Positions 1-5,814 of a DNA stretch of 6,549 nt are shown here, in pieces. The stretch lies in contig JANSYB010000132.1 of NCBI GenBank assembly GCA_024742655.1, positions 1 through 6,549 of the forward strand. Direction: 5' to 3'. Source of the stretch: Paracoccaceae bacterium. Its GTDB lineage: Bacteria > Pseudomonadota > Alphaproteobacteria > Rhodobacterales > Rhodobacteraceae. The notes beneath the pieces were generated by a model. The model saw nothing but the letters and a program-made list of their open reading frames with translations. It ran no database searches and had not been told where the DNA came from. Numbering within the stretch: the first letter of the stretch is position 1; the number at the start of each line of letters is the position of its first letter. Both the position numbers and the translations under genes were made by a program.

Positions 1-842
1 CCATGTTTGGCGATCCAGTTGCGGATCTCCTCCACGTCGAGGCCGTTTTCATCCATCAGCCCGCCATCGCGTTCGATGATGGCGGTCACCTTGCAGCCGT
101 CTTCCTCCTGCAGGAACTTGGCGGCGTGATAGCCCACGTTGCCAAGGCCCTGCACGACGACGCGCTTGCCATCCAGCGTGCCGGACAGCCCGGCGGCCTT
201 GATATCCTCGGGGTGGCGAAAGAATTCCTGCAGCGCGTATTGCACGCCGCGGCCCGTCGCCTCCGTCCGGCCCTGGATGCCGCCGGCATTCACCGGCTTG
301 CCGGTCACGCAGGCGCGGCTGTTGATGTCGGTGGTGTTCATGCGGCGGTACTGGTCGGCGATCCAGGCCATTTCACGCTCGCCGGTGCCCATGTCGGGGG
401 CCGGCACGTTCTGCGAGGGGCTGATCAGGTCGCGCTTGGCCAGCTCATAGGCAAAGCGGCGGGTGATCTGCTCCATCTCGTGCTCGTCCCATTCGCGCGG
501 GTCGATGCGCAACCCGCCCTTGGAGCCACCGAACGGCGTTTCGACAAGCGCGCATTTGTAGGTCATCAGCGCCGCCAGCGCCTCGACCTCGTCCTGGTTG
601 ACGCCCATCGCGAAACGGATGCCGCCCTTGACCGGCTCCATATGTTCGGAATGGACACTGCGATAGCCGGTGAAGGTGTGGATCTGGCCACGCAGACGCA
701 CACCGAAGCGCACGGTGTAGGTGGCGTTGCAGACCCGGATCTTCTCCTCCAGTCCCGGTGGCAGGTCCATCAGCGCGACGGCGCGGTTGAACATCAGATC
801 CACGCTTTCGCGAAAACTCGGCTCCTTGACGGGCGCATTCAT
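1..842 (-). CDS. Glu/Leu/Phe/Val dehydrogenase (glutamate dehydrogenase type), 3' end outside the window
   Basis: Oxidative deamination of an amino acid, most likely glutamate to 2-oxoglutarate and ammonia with NAD(P), in the cytoplasm. I translated the minus strand from the ATG at 842-840. It gives 280 open codons to the window edge, so the last part of a family protein (usually about 420-480 residues) is missing. Seen: a substrate-binding stretch PVKGGIRF with Lys72; the catalytic-lysine motif PFGGSKGG with Lys108; PAPDMGT with Asp150, matching the family's catalytic Asp; GRTEATGRG around 191-199; and a dinucleotide-binding loop GLGNVG at 232-237 after the strand KRVVVQ. The start is supported by AAGGGAG seven bases upstream. 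The gene is divergent from the pilus operon and probably has its own promoter. Family membership is firm. The exact substrate (Glu versus Leu, Phe or Val) and the NAD or NADP preference are not shown by what is visible. Confidence 0.94.
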   Translation of the reverse strand, partial: MNAPVKEPSFRESVDLMFNRAVALMDLPPGLEEKIRVCNATYTVRFGVRLRGQIHTFTGYRSVHSEHMEPVKGGIRFAMGVNQDEVEALAALMTYKCALVETPFGGSKGGLRIDPREWDEHEMEQITRRFAYELAKRDLISPSQNVPAPDMGTGEREMAWIADQYRRMNTTDINSRACVTGKPVNAGGIQGRTEATGRGVQYALQEFFRHPEDIKAAGLSGTLDGKRVVVQGLGNVGYHAAKFLQEEDGCKVTAIIERDGGLMDENGLDVEEIRNWIAKH

Positions 843-982
843 GGTGATCTCCCTTGCATAACTCACTCGTGCGGTTCCCTGATATGCCGAGTGATTGTCG
901 ATATGGTTAATGAATGCACAAATATTGTCCACCCGGCGCATGCTTGCGTGGCCCGCGCATTAACCCAATTTTCCTAAAAAAC

Positions 983-995
983 GACCCATTGGGTC
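983..995. promoter_or_regulatory. 13-bp perfect palindrome, candidate operator
   Basis: GACCCATTGGGTC consists of two perfect 6-bp arms around a single central base. It lies about 165 bp upstream of the tadG start and about 140 bp upstream of the dehydrogenase start, so it could serve either gene. There is no T-tract, and the arms are too short for a strong terminator, so a protein-binding site is the better reading. I cannot name a regulator for it. Confidence 0.4.
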
Positions 996-1005
996 CGGTA
1001 TCGTC

Positions 1006-1027
1006 AACAATACCTTAAGATATTGTT
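1006..1027. promoter_or_regulatory. 22-bp near-perfect dyad, candidate operator
   Basis: Outer arms AACAATA (1006-1012) and TATTGTT (1021-1027) are exact inverse complements. The inner CTTAAG (1014-1019) is itself palindromic about the same centre, between 1016 and 1017. Ten of eleven base pairs match; only C1013 against A1020 fails. The length and symmetry suit a dimeric helix-turn-helix regulator about 135 bp before tadG. Six T residues (1026-1031) overlap and follow the right arm, so a weak AT-rich plus-strand terminator is a second possibility, but no gene upstream on that strand needs one. The half-site ATATTGT recurs at 922-928. Confidence 0.5.
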
Positions 1028-1051
1028 TTTTAGCGGTTCCAAGCGATCCAA

Positions 1052-1081
1052 TCCGCCATAATTTTTCCCAATTCCGCCATA
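1052..1081 (+). repeat. Two direct copies of TCCGCCATA, 21 bp apart
   Basis: The 9-mer TCCGCCATA occurs at 1052-1060 and again at 1073-1081. The start-to-start distance of 21 bp is two turns of B-form DNA, so both copies face the same side of the helix. Both lie 79-108 bp upstream of the tadG start codon, where an activator would bind next to RNA polymerase. Chance duplication is possible for a 9-mer. The phasing and position make a regulator-binding site the more attractive reading, but no regulator can be named. Confidence 0.4.
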
Positions 1082-1147
1082 TTCTGACCACAGCTGGCAT
1101 TAATAAACGGCGTCGGGGAAAACCGTGTACAGGGCGCAGTGCGTCCA

Positions 1148-1152
1148 GAGGG
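1148..1152 (+). promoter_or_regulatory. Ribosome binding site deciding the tadG start
   Basis: GAGGG ends seven bases before the ATG at 1160. An in-frame GTG at 1139 would lengthen the protein by seven residues, but it would place this Shine-Dalgarno sequence inside the gene and has no comparable site of its own. The ATG at 1160 is therefore preferred. Confidence 0.7.
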
Positions 1153-1159
1153 TAACGAA

Positions 1160-3139
1160 ATGAACGATTGTAAGACACAAACCATGTGCGCCGCTGCCGC
1201 CGCGTTTGACGCAGAGCGCAAGCAGCTCGGGTTCATCGGGGCACTGAAAAAATTCCGCCGCGAAGAAGATGGGGCCGTCATGATCATGACGCTGTTCATC
1301 TTCCTGTTCATGATGGTTATGGCCGGGATCGGGATCGATACCATGCGCCACGAGATGAACCGCGCGCAGCTTCAGGCGACCATGGATGCCGCCGTTCTGG
1401 CCGGCGCCGGCGCCCCCTTCGGTGAAGACCCCAAGGCCATCGTCGAGGATTACTTCGACAAGGCCGGCATGGGCCAGTATCTTGACGCGTTCGAAGACGG
1501 CGACATTGTGACCACGCTGAACTCCTCCAAGGTTTCGGCCAGCGCCAGCATGTCCATGGATACCTACCTGATGAAACTGTCGGGTGTCGAGACGCTGCAC
1601 ACCGCTGCCGCCGCCACCGCCCAGACCCGCGTGCCCAAGCTTGAAATCGCGCTGGTGCTGGACGTGTCGAACTCGATGAACAACTCCGGCTCCAACGGGG
1701 TCAGCAAGGCCGACAACCTCGTGGTGGCCGCCAAGGATTTCGTGACCACGATCATGAATTCGACCGATCCGGGCAATGCCGTGATCTCGATCGTGCCGTT
1801 CTCCACCTCGGTCGCACCGAGCGCGGAAATCTACGACGCGCTGCTGGTGGATGAAAAGCACGTCTATTCCAACTGTCTTGTCTTCGACGAGGATGACTAT
1901 ACCTCGACGGCGCTTGTCACGGATGCGCTCGCTGCATCCACACCGGACATCACCGAAGAAGAGATCAAGCAGGCGATCTATACCTCGCGCTACGGCAATT
2001 TCGACGCGCTGAACCAGTCCTGGCGCTCGTGCTATACCGAGGATGGGTTCCGTATCGTGCCGTTCTCGTCCTCTGAGGCCCAGTTGCACACCGCCATCGA
2101 CGGCCTGCTCTTTGACGGCAACACGACCGGCTCTCTGGGCATGAAGTGGGGCGCGGCCATGCTGGACCCGTCGTTCAACGACGTGAGCGAGTCGCTGATC
2201 GATGCCAACGTGATGGATGCCTCGCTGTCGACCGTTCCGGTCGCCTACAGCGAGGGCGACACCATGAAGGTCATCGTGATGATGGGCGACGGCATGAACA
2301 CCACGACCTACTTCTTCGAAGATGACAGCCCCTATCGTGGCCCGGACTCCGACCTGTTCAAGATGGAGTATACCGATCAGCAGCTAGATTACGCCTATTA
2401 CGTCTACAACTCGAACGTGCGCCGGTACGGTTCCAGCTTTGAATACCTGTGCGACTACTGGTGGTGGGAGTGCGTGTACGAGCCGTCCGACGTGACCAAG
2501 TCGGCCTATTTCATGCGCGACCCGGATTCCACATGGGCCGATGGTCTGGAAACCACGGCGAGCGAAGACGATCTGGCCAATGCCAACGCCTGTGAAGCGC
2601 TGGAGGCCGCCCTCGAGGCGGGGGGCAACAACCTCCAGGGGTATCTCAGCAATGGCTGTGACGACGTGGTCGATGCCGTGCTGGATGACTACTGGTACTA
2701 CAACATCGACGAGGGTGTCTGGGTCAACGGGACCGACTTCGTCGAGATGGACGACACGCTCGACGGGTTCGTGAACCGACAGCGCCTGACCTGGGAACAG
2801 GCGTGGGGCATGATGTCGCCCGACGAATACGGTGACATCACCGGCATCTACGACGCACATAACGAATACGTCAATAACGGCTATGTCAATGGTTCGACCA
2901 AGAACCAGCGCATGGACCAGGTGTGCGGTGCGGCCAAGACCAACGGCGTGGTGATCTACACGATCGGCTACGAGATCTCCTCCGGTGGCACGGCCGAGCA
3001 GTCGCTCAAGAAATGTGCGTCGGGCTATAGCGCCGACACGGATTCGACGCCCTACTACTACCCGGTGGACGGGCTCGATATCACCACTGCGTTCAGCTCC
3101 ATCGCGGGCAACGTGCAATCTCTGAGGCTGACACAATGA
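1160..3139 (+). CDS. tadG: TadG-like pilus assembly protein with von Willebrand factor A domain
   Basis: Likely an accessory component of a Flp/Tad type IV pilus, anchored in the inner membrane with its bulk outside the cytoplasm. The product is 659 residues. Residues 1-37 are a charged cytoplasmic tail. EDGAV and one hydrophobic helix follow (about 39-58), then IDTMRHEMNRAQLQATMDAAVLAGAG, the TadG N-terminal signature. The VWA domain begins near 160: the metal-site DVSNS has Asp168, Ser170 and Ser172; NTTGSLGMKWGAAMLDP (321-337) supplies the Thr region; VIVMMGDG (371-378) replaces the usual TDG with GDG; VVIYTIGY is at 597-604. The C-terminus has a final Cys (619), an aromatic YYY, and ends in LRLTQ. 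The VWA core is interrupted by about 100 residues (219-320) and about 215 residues (381-596), both rich in Asp, Glu, Tyr and Trp. Eight Cys lie outside the membrane (239, 291, 431, 438, 478, 500, 589, 619). Unlike its two partners it lacks Glu at +5 after the Gly, so prepilin-peptidase cleavage is not expected, as known for TadG. It is first in the operon. Family call strong; symbol by analogy. Confidence 0.88.
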   Translation: MNDCKTQTMCAAAAAFDAERKQLGFIGALKKFRREEDGAVMIMTLFIFLFMMVMAGIGIDTMRHEMNRAQLQATMDAAVLAGAGAPFGEDPKAIVEDYFDKAGMGQYLDAFEDGDIVTTLNSSKVSASASMSMDTYLMKLSGVETLHTAAAATAQTRVPKLEIALVLDVSNSMNNSGSNGVSKADNLVVAAKDFVTTIMNSTDPGNAVISIVPFSTSVAPSAEIYDALLVDEKHVYSNCLVFDEDDYTSTALVTDALAASTPDITEEEIKQAIYTSRYGNFDALNQSWRSCYTEDGFRIVPFSSSEAQLHTAIDGLLFDGNTTGSLGMKWGAAMLDPSFNDVSESLIDANVMDASLSTVPVAYSEGDTMKVIVMMGDGMNTTTYFFEDDSPYRGPDSDLFKMEYTDQQLDYAYYVYNSNVRRYGSSFEYLCDYWWWECVYEPSDVTKSAYFMRDPDSTWADGLETTASEDDLANANACEALEAALEAGGNNLQGYLSNGCDDVVDAVLDDYWYYNIDEGVWVNGTDFVEMDDTLDGFVNRQRLTWEQAWGMMSPDEYGDITGIYDAHNEYVNNGYVNGSTKNQRMDQVCGAAKTNGVVIYTIGYEISSGGTAEQSLKKCASGYSADTDSTPYYYPVDGLDITTAFSSIAGNVQSLRLTQ

Positions 3140-3672
3140 TCAAGCGTCTGAAATACTTCCTGGGCCGTCAGGCCCGGGACGAAAGCGGCTCCGCTTCTGT
3201 CGAGTTCGTCCTGGTGTTCCCGGTCTACCTGTCCTTCATGATCATGTCGATCGAACTGGGCTTCATCACGATGCGCCACACCTTGATCGAACGCGGAATG
3301 GACATGGCGGTGCGCGAACTTCGCCTGGGCACCGGGACAGCGCCACAGCACGACGCGATCAAGGAAATGATCTGCGACAACGCGCTGATGGTTCTGGACT
3401 GCAAGAAAAACCTGCAGTTGGAGATGTCTCCGGCCAATCTCTTCGCGTTCAACACGCTGGATACGTCGCCCGACTGCACCGACAAGTCCGAGCCGGCCAA
3501 GCCGGTCCGCTCTTTCACACCCGGTCAGCAGAACGAATTGATGCTGATGCGGGCCTGCTACAAGTACGATCCTTTCTTTCCGGATGAATTCCTTGGCTCT
3601 GCCTTGTCCAAGGATACCAGCGGGCAGGCCTCCATCATCACGATGACTGCCTTTGTACAGGAGCCTATCTGA
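3136..3672 (+). CDS. tadE: TadE-like pseudopilin
   Basis: A 178-residue minor pilin of the TadE family. The ATG shares bases with the tadG stop (ATGA), which suggests translational coupling; a GAGG at 3124-3127 lies eight bases ahead, inside tadG. The N-terminus is basic (KRLKYFLGRQAR), followed by ESGSASVEFVLVFPVYLSFMIM. Cleavage after Gly18 would give Ser19 at +1 and Glu23 at +5, the class III signal cut by a prepilin peptidase such as TadV. The hydrophobic helix covers about 20-43. The remainder is a small extracytoplasmic domain with four Cys (83, 93, 117 and 145 by my count), which could form two disulfides. In the Actinobacillus Tad system TadE and TadF are processed pseudopilins needed for pilus biogenesis; the same role is inferred here. 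It sits between tadG and a second gene of the same type. Confidence 0.87.
   Translation: MIKRLKYFLGRQARDESGSASVEFVLVFPVYLSFMIMSIELGFITMRHTLIERGMDMAVRELRLGTGTAPQHDAIKEMICDNALMVLDCKKNLQLEMSPANLFAFNTLDTSPDCTDKSEPAKPVRSFTPGQQNELMLMRACYKYDPFFPDEFLGSALSKDTSGQASIITMTAFVQEPI
3659..3663 (+). promoter_or_regulatory. Ribosome binding site for the third pilus gene
   Basis: AGGAG lies inside the last codons of the preceding tadE gene, ten bases before the ATG at 3674. This is slightly long but usable. It supports 3674 over the in-frame TTG at 3653, which lies upstream of the site and would overlap tadE by 20 bases. Confidence 0.6.
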
Positions 3673-3673
3673 T

Positions 3674-4255
3674 ATGCTTTACGCGCGCTTCAAAGTCGCC
3701 TTTCGCAGCTTCTGGGATGATACACGCGGTTCGATCATGGTCGAGTCGGTGCTGTCCCTGCCATTGCTGTTCTGGGTGACGGCGGCGACTTTCGAGTTCT
3801 TCGAAATTCACCGCTACACAAGCGCGAGGGAAAAGGCGACCTACACGATCGCCGACATGATCTCTCGCGAGACGTCGAATGCGGGTATCACCTCCATCTA
3901 CATGGACAACGCCCTGACGCTTTTCGACGAGATTTCCAACGATGAGGGCATCAACCAGTTGCGCGTGTCGGTCGTGCGCTTCAACGCGAATGACAACAAG
4001 TTCGAGATCAGCTGGTCGCAGGTGCGCGGTGTCGGCTCTCTGACGGCGCTGAGCACCCCGGACGTGGCCGAAGACCATGCCCGCCTGCCGATCATGGATC
4101 ACGGTGAGGAGGTGATCCTGGTGGAATCGCTGTCCAGCTATCAGCCGCTGTTCAACGTGGGCATCGACGATGTCGATATCGAAACGCGCATCTTCACCGC
4201 GATCCGGTTTGCCCCGCAGATCTGTTACGAAGGGGCGTGCGGGCCTCAGGCCTGA
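3674..4255 (+). CDS. Second TadE/TadF-like pseudopilin
   Basis: A 193-residue minor pilin, starting one base after the tadE stop. The N-terminus MLYARFKVAFRSFWDDTRG is basic and ends in Gly19. SIMVESVLSLPLLFWVTAATFEFFEI follows, so cleavage after Gly19 places Glu24 at +5, again the prepilin-peptidase signal. The hydrophobic helix spans about 20-42. The domain beyond it is mixed alpha/beta and acidic, with a C-terminal CYEGAC pair (Cys184 and Cys189) that could close a small disulfide loop. By position and processing signal it may be the TadF counterpart, but the sequence seen fits TadE-like proteins generally, so no symbol is assigned. It is the last gene of the operon, and its final ten bases overlap the end of the convergent membrane-protein gene. 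Transcription probably ends at the hairpin at 4352-4384. Confidence 0.85.
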   Translation: MLYARFKVAFRSFWDDTRGSIMVESVLSLPLLFWVTAATFEFFEIHRYTSAREKATYTIADMISRETSNAGITSIYMDNALTLFDEISNDEGINQLRVSVVRFNANDNKFEISWSQVRGVGSLTALSTPDVAEDHARLPIMDHGEEVILVESLSSYQPLFNVGIDDVDIETRIFTAIRFAPQICYEGACGPQA

Positions 4256-4725
4256 CGTTCGGCCATCAGCGCGGCGAGGATTTCCGCCGCCGCCTTGGCC
4301 TGTGACCCCGGCGTCACGCCACCGATTCCGACGCGGTTGCCAAGCCGCCACCAAAGCCCCGGCTCCCATCTGGCCGGGGTTTTGTGTTTCAGCTTCAGCA
4401 GGAAACCGTTCGACGGCTTGAACGCGAACATCCCGCGATCCATGGCCTCGATCGTCTCGAGGGGGGCGATTATTTCGCCGGTGCTGCTGCGCAGCCCGTC
4501 GCGGGTCACCTCAACGCTCAGCATCGTGGCGCGACGCATTCGTTCGGCCATCCACAACGCGCCCACGCCGATCACGATCAGGAACACCTGCCAGGCCACG
4601 TTCTGTGGCGGGTTGGTCAGCGACACGTAAACCAGCAAGACACCCAGCGCGGCCATCACGCCAACGCCCAGCACACGCCGGCCCATCGATGCCCGGATCA
4701 CCGCCAAAACCTCTTGCTCTGCCAT
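4246..4725 (-). CDS. Small two-helix inner-membrane protein of unknown function
   Basis: I do not recognise a named family. The 159-residue product has a short cytoplasmic lead (MAEQEVLAVIRASMGRR) and two hydrophobic helices, about 17-36 and 43-60. A charged turn (ERMRR) follows, then a soluble C-terminal part of about 90 residues. That part has alternating strands (LSVEVTRDGLRSSTGEIIAPLETIEAMDRG) followed by FKPSNGFLLKLKHK and a Gly/Trp-rich EPGLWWRLGNRVGIGGVTPG. The pattern of two helices then a small beta domain recalls bacterial PH-like membrane proteins, but that is inference. The start is supported by AGGGAG at 4737-4732 on the minus strand, six bases upstream of the ATG. It is divergent from pirin and convergent with the pilus operon, so it is most likely a single-gene transcript. 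The coding frame is continuous and the composition matches its neighbours, so it is likely a real gene. Confidence 0.8.
   Translation of the reverse strand: MAEQEVLAVIRASMGRRVLGVGVMAALGVLLVYVSLTNPPQNVAWQVFLIVIGVGALWMAERMRRATMLSVEVTRDGLRSSTGEIIAPLETIEAMDRGMFAFKPSNGFLLKLKHKTPARWEPGLWWRLGNRVGIGGVTPGSQAKAAAEILAALMAERQA
4352..4384 (+). terminator. Intrinsic terminator of the tad operon, inside the opposing gene
   Basis: CCCCGGC (4357-4363) pairs with GCCGGGG (4373-4379) around a 9-base loop. The stem extends through a G-T pair and three A-T pairs to C4352-G4384. On the plus strand the GC stem is followed by TTTTG, a usable U-tract, about 100 bases past the last pilus stop. On the minus strand it gives only a short TTT run and would sit before the end of that gene, so plus-strand termination is the better reading. 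Confidence 0.6.
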
Positions 4726-4801
4726 GGGCGTCTCCCTTGTCCGGGGTTTGCCATAGCGCGATTACCCGGAAGGTGCGAGGGGCATTTGCCGGACCCGATG
4801 C

Positions 4802-4815
4802 TGCGCAATTGCGCA
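4802..4815. promoter_or_regulatory. 14-bp perfect palindrome before pirin, candidate operator
   Basis: TGCGCAATTGCGCA is self-complementary over all 14 bases. It lies 83 bp upstream of the pirin start and 76 bp upstream of the start of the divergent membrane-protein gene. The symmetry and position suit a dimeric regulator, possibly of LysR type given the T...A ends, but no regulator gene is nearby. A second element, CATGGGC, occurs at 4816-4822 and 4828-4834, abutting the palindrome. I found no convincing -35/-10 pair in 4726-4898. Confidence 0.45.
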
Positions 4816-4898
4816 CATGGGCGCGATCATGGGCCCACATAATGCCATCTGGCGCACAGGGTGCGACCTGCCTATCTCTTTGATGAAAGGAGAATGCC

Positions 4899-5810
4899 AT
4901 GTCCCTCAGACCCGTTCTTGAAACACGCCCGGCCCAGCCCACGATGGAGGGGGCCGGTGTCCATCTGCATCGCGCCTTCGGCTTTGCCGACCCCTCGGAA
5001 CTGGACCCGTTCCTGCTGTTCGACGACTTTCGCAACGACGATCCGCGCGCCTATGCGCAGGGCTTCCCGTGGCATCCGCATCGGGGGATCGAAACGATCA
5101 CCTATGTGCTGTCTGGCACGGTCGAACATGGCGACAGCCTTGGCAATACCGGCACGCTTGGCGCGGGCGACGTGCAATGGATGACCGCCGGATCGGGCAT
5201 CATGCACCAGGAAATGCCCAAGGGAAACGCACAGGGCCAGATGCATGGCTTTCAGCTTTGGGCGAACCTGCCAAGCACCCTCAAGATGACCGCGCCGCGC
5301 TACCAGGATGTGCAGGGCAAGGACATTCCCGAGGTGATCGATGACGACGGCACGGCCGTGCGCGTGATCGTTGGGGAATTCTGGGGCAAACATGGCCCGG
5401 TCGACGGGATTGCCGCCGATCCGCAGTACCTTGATATCTCGGTGCCCGCAGGGGTCAAAAAGACCTTCAGGGTGGACACCTACCGGCGCAGCTTTGCCTA
5501 CGTGTTCGAGGGCGCGGGCGCCTTTGCCGATGCCTCGGCCCCGACCGGCGTTCTGCTGGAAAAGGAGGTGGCCGGCCAAGAGGTGAACATCCGCGACCTG
5601 TCGGGCAACCGGACGCTGATCCGTTTCGGCGCCGGCGACGAGGTGACGGTTCAGGCCGGGCCCGAGGGCGTACGCTTCCTGTTGATTTCGGGCGCGCCCA
5701 TCCAGGAGCCCGTCGCCTGGCACGGGCCCATCGTGATGAACACGCGCGCGGAATTGCAGACCGCGATGCAGGAATTGCGCAACGGCACCTTCATCCGGCC
5801 CGCACATTGA
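4899..5810 (+). CDS. Pirin family protein (bicupin metalloprotein)
   Basis: A complete 303-residue pirin. The family has two cupin barrels with a metal, usually iron, in the N-terminal one. Some bacterial members act as quercetin 2,3-dioxygenases, others as redox-responsive partners of transcription or metabolic enzymes. Seen: HRAFGFADPSELDPFLLFDDF (24-44), the opening signature; FPWHPHRGIETITYVLSG (56-73) with metal ligands His59 and His61; GDVQWMTAGSGIMHQEMP (90-107) with ligands His103 and Glu105; and a C-terminal cupin from about 180 to 280 (LDISVPAGVKKTF, YVFEGAGAF, FLLISGAPIQEPVAWHGPIVMNT). All four ligands are intact, so the protein should bind metal. AGGAG at 4888-4892 lies six bases before the ATG. 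It appears to be a single-gene transcript, with a palindrome upstream and a strong hairpin just after the stop. The family is certain; the substrate or partner cannot be read from sequence. Confidence 0.95.
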   Translation: MSLRPVLETRPAQPTMEGAGVHLHRAFGFADPSELDPFLLFDDFRNDDPRAYAQGFPWHPHRGIETITYVLSGTVEHGDSLGNTGTLGAGDVQWMTAGSGIMHQEMPKGNAQGQMHGFQLWANLPSTLKMTAPRYQDVQGKDIPEVIDDDGTAVRVIVGEFWGKHGPVDGIAADPQYLDISVPAGVKKTFRVDTYRRSFAYVFEGAGAFADASAPTGVLLEKEVAGQEVNIRDLSGNRTLIRFGAGDEVTVQAGPEGVRFLLISGAPIQEPVAWHGPIVMNTRAELQTAMQELRNGTFIRPAH

Positions 5811-5814
5811 GAAC

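Larger units (their letters stand above)
843..1159. promoter_or_regulatory. Divergent intergenic control region between the dehydrogenase and the tadG operon
   Basis: This 317-bp stretch holds no convincing gene. Its short open frames have no good ribosome site and no recognisable product. It is visibly richer in A and T than the flanking genes, chiefly between 960 and 1110. It must hold the promoters for both divergent transcripts. I see a CATAAT at 1057-1062 that could be a -10 element for tadG, but no convincing -35 at the right spacing, so I do not call a promoter position. TTAAC half-sites of the kind CtrA uses occur at 960-964 (plus) and 910-906 (minus), but neither is paired with the required second TTAA at N7 spacing. 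The two palindromes and the direct repeat are listed separately. Confidence 0.7.

Noticed and set aside
905..965. CtrA-type binding site before the dehydrogenase/tadG genes
   Set aside because: Only isolated TTAAC half-sites are present; no TTAA-N7-TTAA pairing could be found.
3..977. Long plus-strand open frame opposite the dehydrogenase, 324 codons
   Set aside because: It is antisense to clear dehydrogenase motifs (GLGNVG, PFGGSKGG), has no family features, and arises from GC-rich codon bias on the opposite strand.
1026..1031. Intrinsic terminator formed by the AT-rich dyad plus T run
   Set aside because: The stem is almost all A-T pairs and no plus-strand gene lies upstream; an operator is the simpler reading.
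1139..1159. GTG start at 1139 for tadG
   Set aside because: The ribosome site GAGGG at 1148-1152 lies downstream of it and fits the ATG at 1160; the extra seven residues add no recognisable feature.
1100..2089. Minus-strand open frame of 329 codons opposite tadG
   Set aside because: Its protein is His/Gly/Arg-rich, low in complexity and without motifs. It is a mirror of the tadG reading frame and spans the control region.
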